A stretch of DNA of 64,000 nt, taken from the NCBI RefSeq assembly GCF_018394055.1, contig NZ_CP074441.1:1426001-1490000 (forward strand). Direction: 5' to 3'. Under the pieces are notes generated by a model, which saw only the letters and a list, made by a program, of their open reading frames with translations, had not been told where the DNA came from and did no database searches. Numbering within the stretch: position 1 is the first letter of the stretch; every line of letters begins with the position of its first letter. Position numbers and translations under genes: made by a program. Below are positions 32,460-41,941 of this stretch, one piece after another. The stretch is from Weissella ceti. Lineage in GTDB: Bacteria; Bacillota; Bacilli; Lactobacillales; Lactobacillaceae.

Positions 32460-35429
32460 TTAGTTATTCAAATCTGATTCGTTGCTCATTGTGTCTTCAA
32501 AACGGTAACGCTTTGACTTTTGAATGGCAAAGTATAGCCATGATAGTAGTGAGAATGCGACGAAAATCATGAACATAATTAGAACTGGTTCTGTAACAGA
32601 TAGACCCGTTGACAATGATCCACGCAATGCTTGAATTGCGTAAGTCATTGGCAAGTATGGATGTAGCCATTGGAAGAATCCTGAACTCAATTCGATTGGG
32701 TATGTTCCACCTGAGGCAGACAATTGTAGCACCAATAGAATCAATGATAGGAACGTTCCAATCTTACCAAACGCTGCGGTAAAGAAGTAAACAATACTCA
32801 TATCCATAATCGCAATAACAATTAATGAGATTAAGAAGGCAGTGAAGTTTACTGGCGTCAAACCAATAATGGCAACTGAGACAAGCGTTGTAATAATTGC
32901 GCCCATAAATACCAATACGAATGGAATTGTGTACTTACTCAACCACCATGTAAATGCTGACTTAGGGTAGACAGAAGGTTCCGTTAGGTTCATTGCTGCC
33001 ATCAATGTAATCATTCCAACGAACACGTAAATGGCAATCATGTATGGCGCCATTCCAGTTCCGTTGTTCTTAACTGATGTACGATCCTTGTGTGTTTCCT
33101 TGATTGGTGTTGCAAACATGTCCAAGTTAGCCTTATCGTCACGAACTTGCTTAACCTGTTCGCCACCTTCAGTTAACTTTTCGCCAAGTTCATCAGCACC
33201 ATCATTAGCCTTCACAAGCCCTACAGTCAATTGACCGGCTCCGTTAGCTAATTGGCCTGATCCATCATTTAGTTGGCTGACAGCTGATTGTAGACGTCCT
33301 GTATTAGCATTCAGTTCGCTCAATCCGCCATTCAACTTGTTAATTCCACCAACTGCTTGGTTTGCACCAGCTAGTAGGTCACCGTTCTTGCTTTGTAGCA
33401 TTTGTAGACCACCAGTTAACTTTTGACTTCCATCAGTTAACTTCGCACTATTACCAGACAATTGTTGTAGTCCTGCTGCTAATTGATTTGATCCATCATT
33501 CAACTTACTACTGTTGGCTTGCAATTGTTGCAATCCAGATGTCAATTGGTTTGATCCACCTGACAACTTGCCACTATTTGCTTGCAATTGTTGTAGTCCT
33601 GAAGTCAATTGATTTGATCCATCATTCAACTTACCACTATTTGCTTGCAATTGTTGTAGTCCTGAAGCCAATTGGTTTGATCCATCTGACAACTTACCAC
33701 TGTTTCCTTGTAATTGTTGTAATCCATCAGCTAATTGCGTAGTTCCTGCGTTCAATTCAGCGTTCTTACCAACTAACTTGGCTAGTCCTGCGTTGACATC
33801 TTTAGTTCCGGCCGCAACCTTTTGTGCACCTGGCGCCAACTTCTTAGTTGCTTCTTGTGTATTGGCCACATAACCTGTCATACCTGCATATAGTTGGTTA
33901 TAGCCATCAGCCAATTGACCTAATTGACTAGCCTTTTGTGCTTGCGCTTGCAATGACTTCCCTAGGTCTTCTAGGTTTCCCTTCAAAGTCAAAACACTCT
34001 TACCTAGCGCAGCACGATCAGCATCTGAAAGATCCTTTGACTTGACCAATTCACCAAGTGTGGCAACTTGTGTTGCCATGCTGTCCATATTAGCAAGAAT
34101 CTTTTCTTGTTCTGGGTTCTTACCAGCACTCATTGTCTTTAAAGCAGCAACTTGCTTCTTGTATTCTGCCATTCCCGCAGTCAACTTAGCGACATCATCA
34201 CTATGCAATGAGTCATTCAACTTAGTTAGACCGTCAGAAACTTGCTTGCTTCCGGCAACTAATTGCTTATTACCGGCTTCAGCTTGCTTGACACCATCAG
34301 TGTATTGCTTAATTCCTGACTTCAATGTCGGTACATTGTCAGCAGCCTTATCTACACCAGCTGTGTATTGTTGGATTCCTGCGTTCAACGTTGGGACATT
34401 TCCTGCAGCCTTATCTACACCAGCTGTGTATTGTTGGATTCCTGCGTTCAACGTTGGGACCTTTCCTGCAGCCTTATCTACACCAGCTGTGTATTGTTGA
34501 ATTCCTGCATTCAGTTCAGGAACTGATGATGCAGCCTGATCTACACCAGCTGTATATGCATAAATTCCTGCATTCAACGTTGGGACGTTTCCTGCAGCCT
34601 TATCTACACCAGCTGTGTATTGTTGAATTCCTGCATTCAGTTCAGGAACTGATGATGCAGCTGTTTCTACACCACCCGTGTATTGGTTAATTCCGTCTTG
34701 TAGTTTGACACCACCAGCAGCTAATTGTTGTGTTCCATTGGCTGCCGTACCAACTCCATTTGTATACTTCGTTAGGCCAGGTCCAAATTCAGCCAAACCA
34801 TCGTTTAACTTATTTGCCCCTTCATCCAACTTACCACTACCATCTGTTAATTGTGTCAATCCATTTGCTAATGTCTTGGCACCATCCCCAGCTTGTTCTA
34901 GACCTAGTCCAGCCTTCTTGAATTGGCTCAAAACAGTTTGTGCGTAAGTACGTGTAACGTTACTTTGCACTTCGCTCTTAATACGTCCAGCGGCAATTTC
35001 AGAGAACTTTGAAGCAGTGAAGTTGTGTCCTGCACTCGTTTCATAAGTCAAATTCATTGGCTTAGGGTTCTTATCCATCAAAGTTAGTGAATCTGATGAA
35101 AAGTCTTCAGGAATTGTAATTGCCATAAAGTACTTTCCAGCATCTAATCCTTCACGCGCTTCGTCAGCAGACATCATGTTGAAGTCCATGTCGCTGCTCT
35201 TATCTAGCGTCTTTGTTAGTTCTTCACCAATATTAATTTCTTTACCGGCCTTACTTGCCGCCTTGTCGTTGTTAATTACCGCAACAGGGAAATTATCCAT
35301 GCGTTCATATGTATCCCACATAGACTTCAGGAAGATTGTTGAATAGATTGATGGAATCAACATAACCACAATTAAAGTGACCATCAACAATCGGTTCTTC
35401 TTTACTTTCGCTAATTCTTGTTTCAGCAT
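32460..35429 (-). CDS. YhgE/Pip-family membrane protein with long repeat-rich extracellular region
   Basis: 989 aa. TM1 (LLMVTLIVVMLIPSIYSTIF), conserved YhgE N-domain (about 30-190; FPVAVINNDKAAS, AIDIPxDFS-like MAITIPEDFSSD), then about 550 residues of heptad/21-mer repeats (GxxQYTAGVDKAA and LQQLQANSGKLNDGSNQ types). A C-terminal ABC-2-like block of five helices follows (about 785-970). Founding members include the lactococcal phage infection protein Pip. The protein is probably a membrane-anchored exporter subunit or phage/toxin receptor with a coiled-coil stalk. It is co-transcribed with, and 2 bp after, an Rrf2 regulator. Confidence 0.88.
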   Translation of the reverse strand: MLKQELAKVKKNRLLMVTLIVVMLIPSIYSTIFLKSMWDTYERMDNFPVAVINNDKAASKAGKEINIGEELTKTLDKSSDMDFNMMSADEAREGLDAGKYFMAITIPEDFSSDSLTLMDKNPKPMNLTYETSAGHNFTASKFSEIAAGRIKSEVQSNVTRTYAQTVLSQFKKAGLGLEQAGDGAKTLANGLTQLTDGSGKLDEGANKLNDGLAEFGPGLTKYTNGVGTAANGTQQLAAGGVKLQDGINQYTGGVETAASSVPELNAGIQQYTAGVDKAAGNVPTLNAGIYAYTAGVDQAASSVPELNAGIQQYTAGVDKAAGKVPTLNAGIQQYTAGVDKAAGNVPTLNAGIQQYTAGVDKAADNVPTLKSGIKQYTDGVKQAEAGNKQLVAGSKQVSDGLTKLNDSLHSDDVAKLTAGMAEYKKQVAALKTMSAGKNPEQEKILANMDSMATQVATLGELVKSKDLSDADRAALGKSVLTLKGNLEDLGKSLQAQAQKASQLGQLADGYNQLYAGMTGYVANTQEATKKLAPGAQKVAAGTKDVNAGLAKLVGKNAELNAGTTQLADGLQQLQGNSGKLSDGSNQLASGLQQLQANSGKLNDGSNQLTSGLQQLQANSGKLSGGSNQLTSGLQQLQANSSKLNDGSNQLAAGLQQLSGNSAKLTDGSQKLTGGLQMLQSKNGDLLAGANQAVGGINKLNGGLSELNANTGRLQSAVSQLNDGSGQLANGAGQLTVGLVKANDGADELGEKLTEGGEQVKQVRDDKANLDMFATPIKETHKDRTSVKNNGTGMAPYMIAIYVFVGMITLMAAMNLTEPSVYPKSAFTWWLSKYTIPFVLVFMGAIITTLVSVAIIGLTPVNFTAFLISLIVIAIMDMSIVYFFTAAFGKIGTFLSLILLVLQLSASGGTYPIELSSGFFQWLHPYLPMTYAIQALRGSLSTGLSVTEPVLIMFMIFVAFSLLSWLYFAIQKSKRYRFEDTMSNESDLNN
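33357..33734 (-). repeat. Tandem repeat, six 63-bp units, in yhgE/pip
   Basis: Six 21-residue units of consensus LxxGLQQLQANSGKLNDGSNQ. Period is exactly 63 bp; copies 2-4 are nearly identical at the DNA level. Confidence 0.85.
34258..34698 (-). repeat. Tandem repeat, seven 63-bp units, in yhgE/pip
   Basis: Seven 21-residue units of consensus NAGIQQYTAGVDKAAGNVPTL. Unit starts at 34321, 34384, 34447, 34510, 34573 and 34636 show exact 63-bp spacing. Two versions of the unit (VPTL and VPEL) alternate. Confidence 0.9.
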
Positions 35430-35431
35430 GC

Positions 35432-35881
35432 TTATGCCTGCCTCGCTTTCTTAAACACGTCTATATCTTGTAGATTAGACAACTTGTATGTTGATAATTT
35501 CTCACGATATGCCTTTTCAGCATCGCTAAAAATTTGAATGATGTCATCTTCCTTTTCCCGAATGAAATGCTTATCACTTAGGAAACGATCAGCAATGTGC
35601 TTTGGTTGATACATTGTGTCTCGTCCTTCGATAGCATAATAGACATCTAATAACGTTAACTCTTCTAGCGCTTTATTGATGAAAAAACCACCATGTTTCC
35701 CAGCACCTGAACTAATGATATCGGCATGCACCAATTGCCCTAAGATTTTTTTGACGTAGCTTTGTGACGTGCCCAGCTTGGCAACAATCTCTGCGCTGTT
35801 AATACGACGTTCTTGCGCGCGTTCTGCTGCTAGTAGTAACACAATACAAATTGCTTCTTCAAAACTTTGTTTTAGTTGCAT
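35432..35881 (-). CDS. Rrf2-family transcriptional regulator
   Basis: 149 aa from MQLKQSFEEAICIVLLLA; AGGAGG is 6 bases before the ATG at 35881. Winged helix with INSAEIVAKLGTSQSYVKKILGQLVHADIISSGAGKHGGFF, the Rrf2 wing pattern. The Fe-S or sensing cysteines of IscR/NsrR are absent, so it does not use a cluster. It immediately precedes yhgE/pip (2-bp gap) and probably represses this operon. Confidence 0.9.
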   Translation of the reverse strand: MQLKQSFEEAICIVLLLAAERAQERRINSAEIVAKLGTSQSYVKKILGQLVHADIISSGAGKHGGFFINKALEELTLLDVYYAIEGRDTMYQPKHIADRFLSDKHFIREKEDDIIQIFSDAEKAYREKLSTYKLSNLQDIDVFKKARQA

Positions 35882-36010
35882 AGTCTGCCTCCTCATCTTT
35901 TATAACGTTACTCATTCTACATTCAAAGACAATCATTGTCCACATTAAAAAATGAATTTTTCGTAATTGTTTCAAAAATCACCTATTTCAGGTTTACCTC
36001 ACCCATGTAA

Positions 36011-36042
36011 AAAAGCCACCTCAATACATTCAGGTGGCTTTT
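36011..36042 (-). terminator. Terminator after the P-type ATPase
   Basis: AAAAGCCACCT / AGGTGGCTTTT with a 10-base loop, and a T-rich minus-strand tail. Confidence 0.85.
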
Positions 36043-36083
36043 CAATCTGTACGTCATTATTTATCTATTGAAGCAACCTATTT

Positions 36084-38717
36084 TTAAACACGGAAGAATG
36101 ATGGTTGGAATTTCTTCCAAACTTCAAGCACAACCGTTGGTGCAAGTGATAGCAACGCTACCATAATCCAATGCATCATTGACAATTGCGTCAATCCAAA
36201 CAATCCAGCAGTAAATGGAATCAAAGCAATCACTAATGTAATTAATGTTGCTAAGATGGCCATGTTAACCAATGTTGGGTTATCTGAATATGAGTTAGTA
36301 AACAACGACTTCGCTGAACGAATATTAAAGACGTGGAAAATTGACGTCAATGATAAGACGATAAAGGCCATCGTTTGACCAATTTCAGCAGATGGCAACA
36401 TACCACCAAGCGTCATGTCACGTCCAATCCAGATTGCCAACAAAGTAACTATCATAAACAAGATGGCATTCAACGCAATTTGCTTACCTAGTCCATCAGC
36501 AAACAGTTTTTCATCTTTATGCATTGGCGCACGATTCATGACACCTTCTGGCATCGGTTCACGACTCAACGCGAATCCTGGTAATCCGTCAGATACTAAG
36601 TTAATGAATAGCAAGTGAACTGGCAACAATGGTGACCCCCAGCCTAATAGCATGGCAATAATAATCACCATAATTTCAGACATGTTGGCACTCAACAAGA
36701 AGTTAATTGTCTTACGGACCTTCACATAAACACCACGACCTTCAGACACTGCATCCACAATCGTAGAGAAGTTATCATCAGTCAGAATAATATCTGAGGC
36801 GCCACGAGCAACATCGGTTCCGGTTTCACCCATTGAAATTCCAACGTCCGCAGCCTTCAAGGCTGGCGCGTCGTTAACACCGTCACCCGTCATAGCGATA
36901 ATCGCCCCACTACGTTGCCACGACTTCACGATACGAATCTTGTCAGTTGGCGTTACACGAGCATACACAGAGTATTCCTTTACGCGTTCGTCCAATTGCT
37001 CATCAGTCAATTCAGACAGTTCAGCTCCGGTCATTCCCTTGTCGCCATCTTCCATAATCCCGATTTCACGGGCAATCGCACTAGCAGTTTCTAGATGGTC
37101 ACCTGTGATCATAACCGTCTTAATTCCTGCCTTCTTGGCTTTCGCAACAGCGGGTGCAGATTCTGGACGTGGTGGATCAATAATCCCAACCAATCCAATC
37201 AATGATAAGTGTTCTTCATAGAATTCCGCTGATGGTTCAGCAGGCATTTCTTCAAAGCGCTTAGCTGTAATCGTCAAAACACGTAAGGCATCTTGTCCGA
37301 ATTGCTTATTAATCGCAACAGCTTTTTCTTTGTTTCCATGTTCAACCATTGGCAACAAGACATCAAACGCACCCTTTGTGATGGCAACAAACCCACCTTC
37401 TGGATCTTGGTGAACCGTTGTCATACGCTTCTTTGTTGAATTAAATGGAATTTGGTCAACTACTGGCCATTCCTTTAACAATTCTGCACGTGGCTTGATT
37501 GGTTGCATCGCACGGACAAGCGCTACTTCAGTTGGCAATCCATCATAAACCACATCGCCTTCATCTTCACGCACTTCCACGTTAGTTGAAATCGCTCCAA
37601 TTGATAGGACTTGTTCTGCTGATGCAGTCATTCCATTCGCAACAGTTGTTAGTTCATCATTTTGATCGGCCCACACTTCACGAACCGTCATCTTGTTTTG
37701 TGTTAATGTTCCGGTTTTATCTGATGCAATAACACTGGTTGTTCCAAGTGTTTCCACGGCTGGCAAGCGGCGAATAATCGCATGCTTTTTAGCCATACGT
37801 TGCACACCCAATGCTAATGTCATCGTCACGATAACCGCCAATGTTTCAGGCACTACCGCAACAGCCAAAGAAATCGCCGTTAGGAAGATGTGCATCAAAT
37901 CCATTCCTTGGTACAGACCAAGTCCCATCACGACCAAGGCAGCCACAACCGCAACAATTGAGATATTCTTTCCCAATTGTACTAGTCGTTGTTGCAATGG
38001 TGTTAGTGGTGTCTTTGATTCGCTGTTCAACAAACCAGCAATAATTCCCATTTCAGATTGCATTCCAACACTTGTCACCACCGCACGGGCTTGCCCGTTC
38101 ACAATGGTTGTTCCACGATAAACCATGTTGGCACGTTCACCTAAATCTACATCAGAGGTCAAAATGGCATCTGCATCCTTAGATGCAGGCACACTTTCAC
38201 CGGTTAGAGCCGATTCTTCGGCTTGTAGTTCAGTGGCTTCTAACAAACGCGCGTCAGCGGCGATTGATGTTCCGTTTTCGATAAGCAAGATATCTCCAAC
38301 AACGACATCATCACCATCAATTAGTTCTGTTTTCCCATTACGCAACACTTTTACTTTTGACTTATTCAATCCTTGCAAAGCGGCCAAAGAATCTTCGGCA
38401 CGCCCTTCTTGAACAATTGAAAGCGTAGAATTGATGATCACAATCCCAATGATCAACATACTTTCAAAGTAATTCCCTGTATTTTCCATATAAGCAGTAA
38501 TGAATGAGATTACGGCCGCAATCAACAAAATGATTGTGGCAACGTCATTCAAACTGATTAAAATCTTACGGGCTAGCGATGGCTTAGCGGGTTCATCGAA
38601 TACGTTGGCTCCGTATTGCTTACGGTGTATGTCGATTTGTTCTGTATTCAGACCAGTTTCTGGATTAACTTCGTAGTCAACCAGAACGTCTTTAATCGGC
38701 TTTTGATATTGTTCCAA
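36084..38717 (-). CDS. P-type cation-transporting ATPase (Ca2+-type, P2A)
   Basis: 877 aa. It starts at TTG with GGAGG 8 bases upstream. Actuator LTGESVP, phosphorylation site SDKTGTLTQNK, hinge MTGDGVNDAPALKAADVG. M4 has AVAVVPETLAV with the ion-binding Glu. M6 has NMSEIM and LLFINLVSDGLPGFAL with the Asn/Asp pair of SERCA-like pumps. The N-terminal YEVNPETGLNTEQIDIHRKQYGANVF is the cation ATPase N domain. Ca2+ export is most likely, but Mn2+ or another cation cannot be excluded. It is monocistronic. Confidence 0.88.
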   Translation of the reverse strand: MEQYQKPIKDVLVDYEVNPETGLNTEQIDIHRKQYGANVFDEPAKPSLARKILISLNDVATIILLIAAVISFITAYMENTGNYFESMLIIGIVIINSTLSIVQEGRAEDSLAALQGLNKSKVKVLRNGKTELIDGDDVVVGDILLIENGTSIAADARLLEATELQAEESALTGESVPASKDADAILTSDVDLGERANMVYRGTTIVNGQARAVVTSVGMQSEMGIIAGLLNSESKTPLTPLQQRLVQLGKNISIVAVVAALVVMGLGLYQGMDLMHIFLTAISLAVAVVPETLAVIVTMTLALGVQRMAKKHAIIRRLPAVETLGTTSVIASDKTGTLTQNKMTVREVWADQNDELTTVANGMTASAEQVLSIGAISTNVEVREDEGDVVYDGLPTEVALVRAMQPIKPRAELLKEWPVVDQIPFNSTKKRMTTVHQDPEGGFVAITKGAFDVLLPMVEHGNKEKAVAINKQFGQDALRVLTITAKRFEEMPAEPSAEFYEEHLSLIGLVGIIDPPRPESAPAVAKAKKAGIKTVMITGDHLETASAIAREIGIMEDGDKGMTGAELSELTDEQLDERVKEYSVYARVTPTDKIRIVKSWQRSGAIIAMTGDGVNDAPALKAADVGISMGETGTDVARGASDIILTDDNFSTIVDAVSEGRGVYVKVRKTINFLLSANMSEIMVIIIAMLLGWGSPLLPVHLLFINLVSDGLPGFALSREPMPEGVMNRAPMHKDEKLFADGLGKQIALNAILFMIVTLLAIWIGRDMTLGGMLPSAEIGQTMAFIVLSLTSIFHVFNIRSAKSLFTNSYSDNPTLVNMAILATLITLVIALIPFTAGLFGLTQLSMMHWIMVALLSLAPTVVLEVWKKFQPSFFRV

Positions 38718-38933
38718 TGTTTCGTCCTCCCTGTTCAGTCACGTTAACTCTACTTACTTAGCGTAATAAACGAAACTTAAAGAGAACCTTATTATATCTT
38801 TAACCAAGGCAAACAAAATACTTCTGCTAGTCTATTTGATAATTACCAAATAATGACTATATAGGAAGAAACTTACGTATCATTCATTAACTTTATAGAT
38901 AAAAGTTTTTAAAATTATTTTTTCGAAAATTTG

Positions 38934-38969
38934 AAAAGGACGAAAATACAGTATGTTTTTCGTCCTTTT
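38934..38969 (-). terminator. Second hairpin downstream of the GNAT gene
   Basis: AAAAGGACGAAAA / TTTTCGTCCTTTT stem, 10-base loop, 30 bases beyond the first terminator. It may be a back-up terminator protecting the ATPase promoter. Confidence 0.65.
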
Positions 38970-38998
38970 ATCATAACTACAAATAGAAGATGTACGTA

Positions 38999-39033
38999 GT
39001 AAAGCCCCCTAAATTTTATTTAGGGGGCTTTAC
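38999..39033 (-). terminator. Terminator after the GNAT gene
   Basis: A perfect 15-bp stem (GTAAAGCCCCCTAAA and its complement) with a 5-base loop, directly after the stop at 39042. Confidence 0.85.
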
Positions 39034-39041
39034 GGATTTAT

Positions 39042-39494
39042 TTATTTTTTTAAGACCATATCTTTATGTGGAATATTGTCTTCCAAGTATTCTGCTGAGG
39101 TTGTTTCAAATCCAAATGATGCGTAAAAGTTTTCTAAGTAACTTTGGGCTTGAATATAGATATTTTCCGCAGGAAAATATCGTTCGATTTCAGACAATAC
39201 CGCTTCGATTAATTTACGGCCAACATGTTGACCACGATATTGCTTAGTAACCAATACACGGCCGAATTTAATTTGGTCATTGTCTTTAAGAATTCGTGCG
39301 TACGCGACAATATCATCTGAATTTTTGAAAATAACATGAATTGCTTGATCATCGGCATCATCAACTTCTTGATAGGCGCAATCTTGTTCCACAACAAAGA
39401 CACGTACACGTTCTTTTAAAATAGCCAATAATTCTGATGTTGTTAGCTCGTTCGTTTCTTTAACTACTTTCGTCCAAACCAAATTTTCACTCAT
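39042..39494 (-). CDS. GNAT-family N-acetyltransferase, ElaA-like
   Basis: 150 aa from MSENLVW; the third of three consecutive ATGs has AAGGAG at 7 bases. RVRVFVVEQDCAYQEVDDADDQAIHVI is the ElaA signature; acetyl-CoA loop in LVTKQYRGQHVGRKLIEAVL, and AQSYLENFYASFGFE near the end. The substrate is unknown. It is monocistronic. Confidence 0.88.
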   Translation of the reverse strand: MSENLVWTKVVKETNELTTSELLAILKERVRVFVVEQDCAYQEVDDADDQAIHVIFKNSDDIVAYARILKDNDQIKFGRVLVTKQYRGQHVGRKLIEAVLSEIERYFPAENIYIQAQSYLENFYASFGFETTSAEYLEDNIPHKDMVLKK

Positions 39495-39744
39495 CATCAT
39501 ACTCCTTAAAGTTGAATGTCCGATTGTCCGTAACAATTGCAGCGTTTCTATCACCATCATAACACTCCTAACAATCTGTTACTTCCACTCAATCCGTCAA
39601 TTTTTCTCCGTTTCTTTTTTGCATAAATATGCAGAATCACATATCTATCCACTTATTTTTTAAGTATGTTTTTCGTACATAAAAACAATGGTGTGTAATC
39701 CATATATTCAGATTTAATATACACAAACTAGAGATAAGAAAAAG

Positions 39745-39774
39745 GCTGCGTTTTCATCAGTCAGAAAACACAGC
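39745..39774 (-). terminator. Terminator after the GntR regulator
   Basis: GCTGCGTTTTC / GAAAACACAGC stem (one mismatch), minus-strand tail CCTTTTTC. Confidence 0.75.
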
Positions 39775-39802
39775 ACAGAAAGCAAGGTTAGGTTAATATT
39801 AA

Positions 39803-40504
39803 TTATTTCAATGTTTCCATTAATTCACCAAAAGACAACCCTTCACCATACAAGATAATTTCCCGATCCGTTTCATGCCCTTTGGTCGTCACATGCATCA
39901 TATCTTCTTCCCGAGAATCATCACTATCGGGTTTAACTCCTCGATCAAATATCCTACTCGTGTGAAACTGCGGTTTAAAATCATACTTACGCATCAACAG
40001 AGGCAATAACGGCCCATGATCCAATTCACTTCGAACTAAATTAGGAAACCGATCATAATTCAAATAGACAGTATCAAAGAAAGTTGATTTATCGTCCGAA
40101 AACATCGTGTACTGTAATTGATACAAATAGGCATCATCACTCAATCCCATCAGCTGACGAACATGTGAAAACTCACCATCTACTGACAACTTGAAACTCG
40201 TTAGCGATATTTTGGCATCATGCCCCAACTCAGCAATCGTCCCCATCACATCGAAATAATGGATTACTCGATCCATGAGGTTTGGATTTAAAACAAAACT
40301 CCCTTTCCCTTTTTTCGTTTCAATATATCCATCACGTTCTAGGTCTGCCAACGCATGTCGAACCGTTGTTCGACTCATACCGTATTTGATTTGTAATGCA
40401 TTTGATGATGGTATTTTTTCACCTACCTCAAACACCCCCGAATCAATTTTTTGTTTCAGGATATTTTCTAACTCTTGATACACATTATTTTTGTCGACAC
40501 TCAT
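39803..40504 (-). CDS. GntR/HutC-family regulator
   Basis: 233 aa from MSVDKNNVYQ; AGGAG is 10 bases before the ATG at 40504. Winged helix IPSSNALQIKYGMSRTTVRHALADLERDGYIETKKGKGSFV, then a UTRA-like effector domain. It is divergent from a decarboxylase-type amidohydrolase gene, so it likely controls that gene. Promoter: -35 TTGAAT, 17-base spacer, -10 TATACT on the minus strand (40566-40594). Confidence 0.85.
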   Translation of the reverse strand: MSVDKNNVYQELENILKQKIDSGVFEVGEKIPSSNALQIKYGMSRTTVRHALADLERDGYIETKKGKGSFVLNPNLMDRVIHYFDVMGTIAELGHDAKISLTSFKLSVDGEFSHVRQLMGLSDDAYLYQLQYTMFSDDKSTFFDTVYLNYDRFPNLVRSELDHGPLLPLLMRKYDFKPQFHTSRIFDRGVKPDSDDSREEDMMHVTTKGHETDREIILYGEGLSFGELMETLK

Positions 40505-40565
40505 CGCAACATGTCTCCTGTTCATAACAAGTTTATTTTTATATAGATATATTAGGTATAGGTTC

Positions 40566-40650
40566 AGTATATCCAACTTGTCACCCCTATTCAAATACGA
40601 TTTACATAGATTGACCCGTTATAAATTAAGTCATACGCTATATATGTAAA
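40566..40650. promoter_or_regulatory. Divergent promoter region GntR/amidohydrolase
   Basis: Contains the minus-strand promoter (TATACT and TTGAAT) and an inverted repeat TTTACATA (40601-40608) / TATGTAAA (40643-40650) that could be paired GntR half-sites. A plus-strand -35 TTGACC lies between the half-sites. Confidence 0.5.
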
Positions 40651-40672
40651 TAAAAACGAAGGAGAACTAGAC

Positions 40673-41677
40673 ATGATCAATAAGAAAATTACATTAGAAG
40701 AGCATTTTTCAACACCGATGAACGATAAGTTATGGGATGATTCAGGTGAAGCAGCGCGTAACGGTCAAGAATACACCAACTTTATTATGGACCGTCTTTG
40801 GAATGATAATGAAGCTTATCGTGATGAACTAGGTCGCCTAAATATTACCCACAACATTATGTCTTTGACATCACCCGGTGTATAAGGTATTACCGATCCT
40901 AAAACTGCGGTTGGTTTAGCGCAGAAGAGTAATGATGAAGCCTATGAACATTACGTTAAGGCTGACTCCGATCAATTCGGCTTCTTCGCCGCAGTTGCAT
41001 TGCAAGATGTTGAGGAGGCTCAAAAGGAAGCTCGTCGTGCCGTTAACGAATTAGGCGCTAAAGGTATCCTCATTAACGGTTACACCAACGTCGGCGATGC
41101 CAACCATGCCATGTATTTGGATGATGAAAGTCTAAAGCCATTCTGGCAAACAATTAGTGAACTAAACGTGCCTGTTTACTTGCACCCACGTGAGCCACTT
41201 CCAACAACAACTGATACCTACAAGGGTTACGAAGAATTAATTGGATCCGCTTGGGGATTTACCCACGAAACAGCCACTCACGCAATTCGTCTAATGATGA
41301 GCGGTTTGTTCGATGAGTTCCCTAACCTAACAATTGTCCTAGGACACTTAGGTGAAGGACTTTCTCAAACACTACCTCGTACCGATCACCGTTTGTATCG
41401 TCAACGTAATGGTGTAAACAACCAAAAGAACAAGAAGCCATTAATGAGCTACTTGCGTGACAACTTTAAGGTCACAACGTCTGGTCACTTTACGACCGCT
41501 AGCTTGCTAGAAGCCATTGAAGTCTTTGGTGAAGACAGCGTTATGTTCTCCGTCGATTACCCCTATGAAGATAACTCAGATGCTGCAAACTGGTTCGATC
41601 AACTAGAGTTACCTGAAGACGTTAAGGAAGATATCGCATACAACAATGCCGCCAAGCTTTTAAACATCACTGACTAA
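40673..41677 (+). pseudogene. Amidohydrolase (gamma-resorcylate decarboxylase-like), interrupted by an in-frame TAA
   Basis: A full-length frame of 334 codons except for one TAA at 40883-40885 (codon 71). Related decarboxylases have Gln here (P-x-V-Q-x-I-x-D), and CAA to TAA is one change. Before the stop: LEEHF with metal ligands Glu9 and His11. After it: LQDVEEAQKEARRAVNELGAKGILINGY, the YLHPREP His, GHLGEG and FSVDYPYED Asp. All expected metal-ligand and catalytic motifs are kept, so the lesion is recent, suppressed, or a sequencing error. Family members decarboxylate dihydroxybenzoates. The 3' part alone starts at a TTG (41000) without a good ribosome site. AAGGAG precedes the ATG. Confidence 0.85.
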
Positions 41678-41718
41678 TCAACGTTAAGCAATCATTTAAT
41701 TACTAAGTCATAATATAT

Positions 41719-41756
41719 AAAACACGCACTTCGTTCAAAAGTACGTGTTTTATTTT
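41719..41756 (+). terminator. Terminator after the amidohydrolase
   Basis: AAAACACGCACTT / AAGTACGTGTTTT with one mismatch, followed by ATTTTT. Confidence 0.75.
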
Positions 41757-41843
41757 TCCCTAAATTTTTTGAAATATATTAAGTTATCTTTCTGCCTTAT
41801 TATCTTTTTACCTATATAAGCAACGCATATAAACACCCAACAT

Positions 41844-41871
41844 TTGACATTTATTTTTAAGTCTTTATATT
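41844..41871 (+). promoter_or_regulatory. Promoter of dus
   Basis: -35 TTGACA (consensus), 16-base spacer, -10 TATATT. The 5' UTR of about 65 nt carries a small stem TTGTGG/CCACAA. Confidence 0.65.
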
Positions 41872-41941
41872 AGTAAGTACCCCAGTTTATTGTGGAAGAT
41901 CGAGCCACAAATAACGCACAGAACCCCGAAAGGAAATACGC

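Larger units (their letters stand above)
38718..39041. other. Intergenic region, 324 bases
   Basis: AT-rich. It holds the promoter region of the P-type ATPase (38718-38930) and two successive hairpins from the upstream GNAT gene. No gene seen. Confidence 0.5.

Noticed and set aside
33362-34947. Several plus-strand frames of repeated Leu/His/Tyr units
   Set aside because: They mirror the 63-bp repeats of the yhgE/pip gene on the other strand, and their repetitiveness explains the lack of stops.
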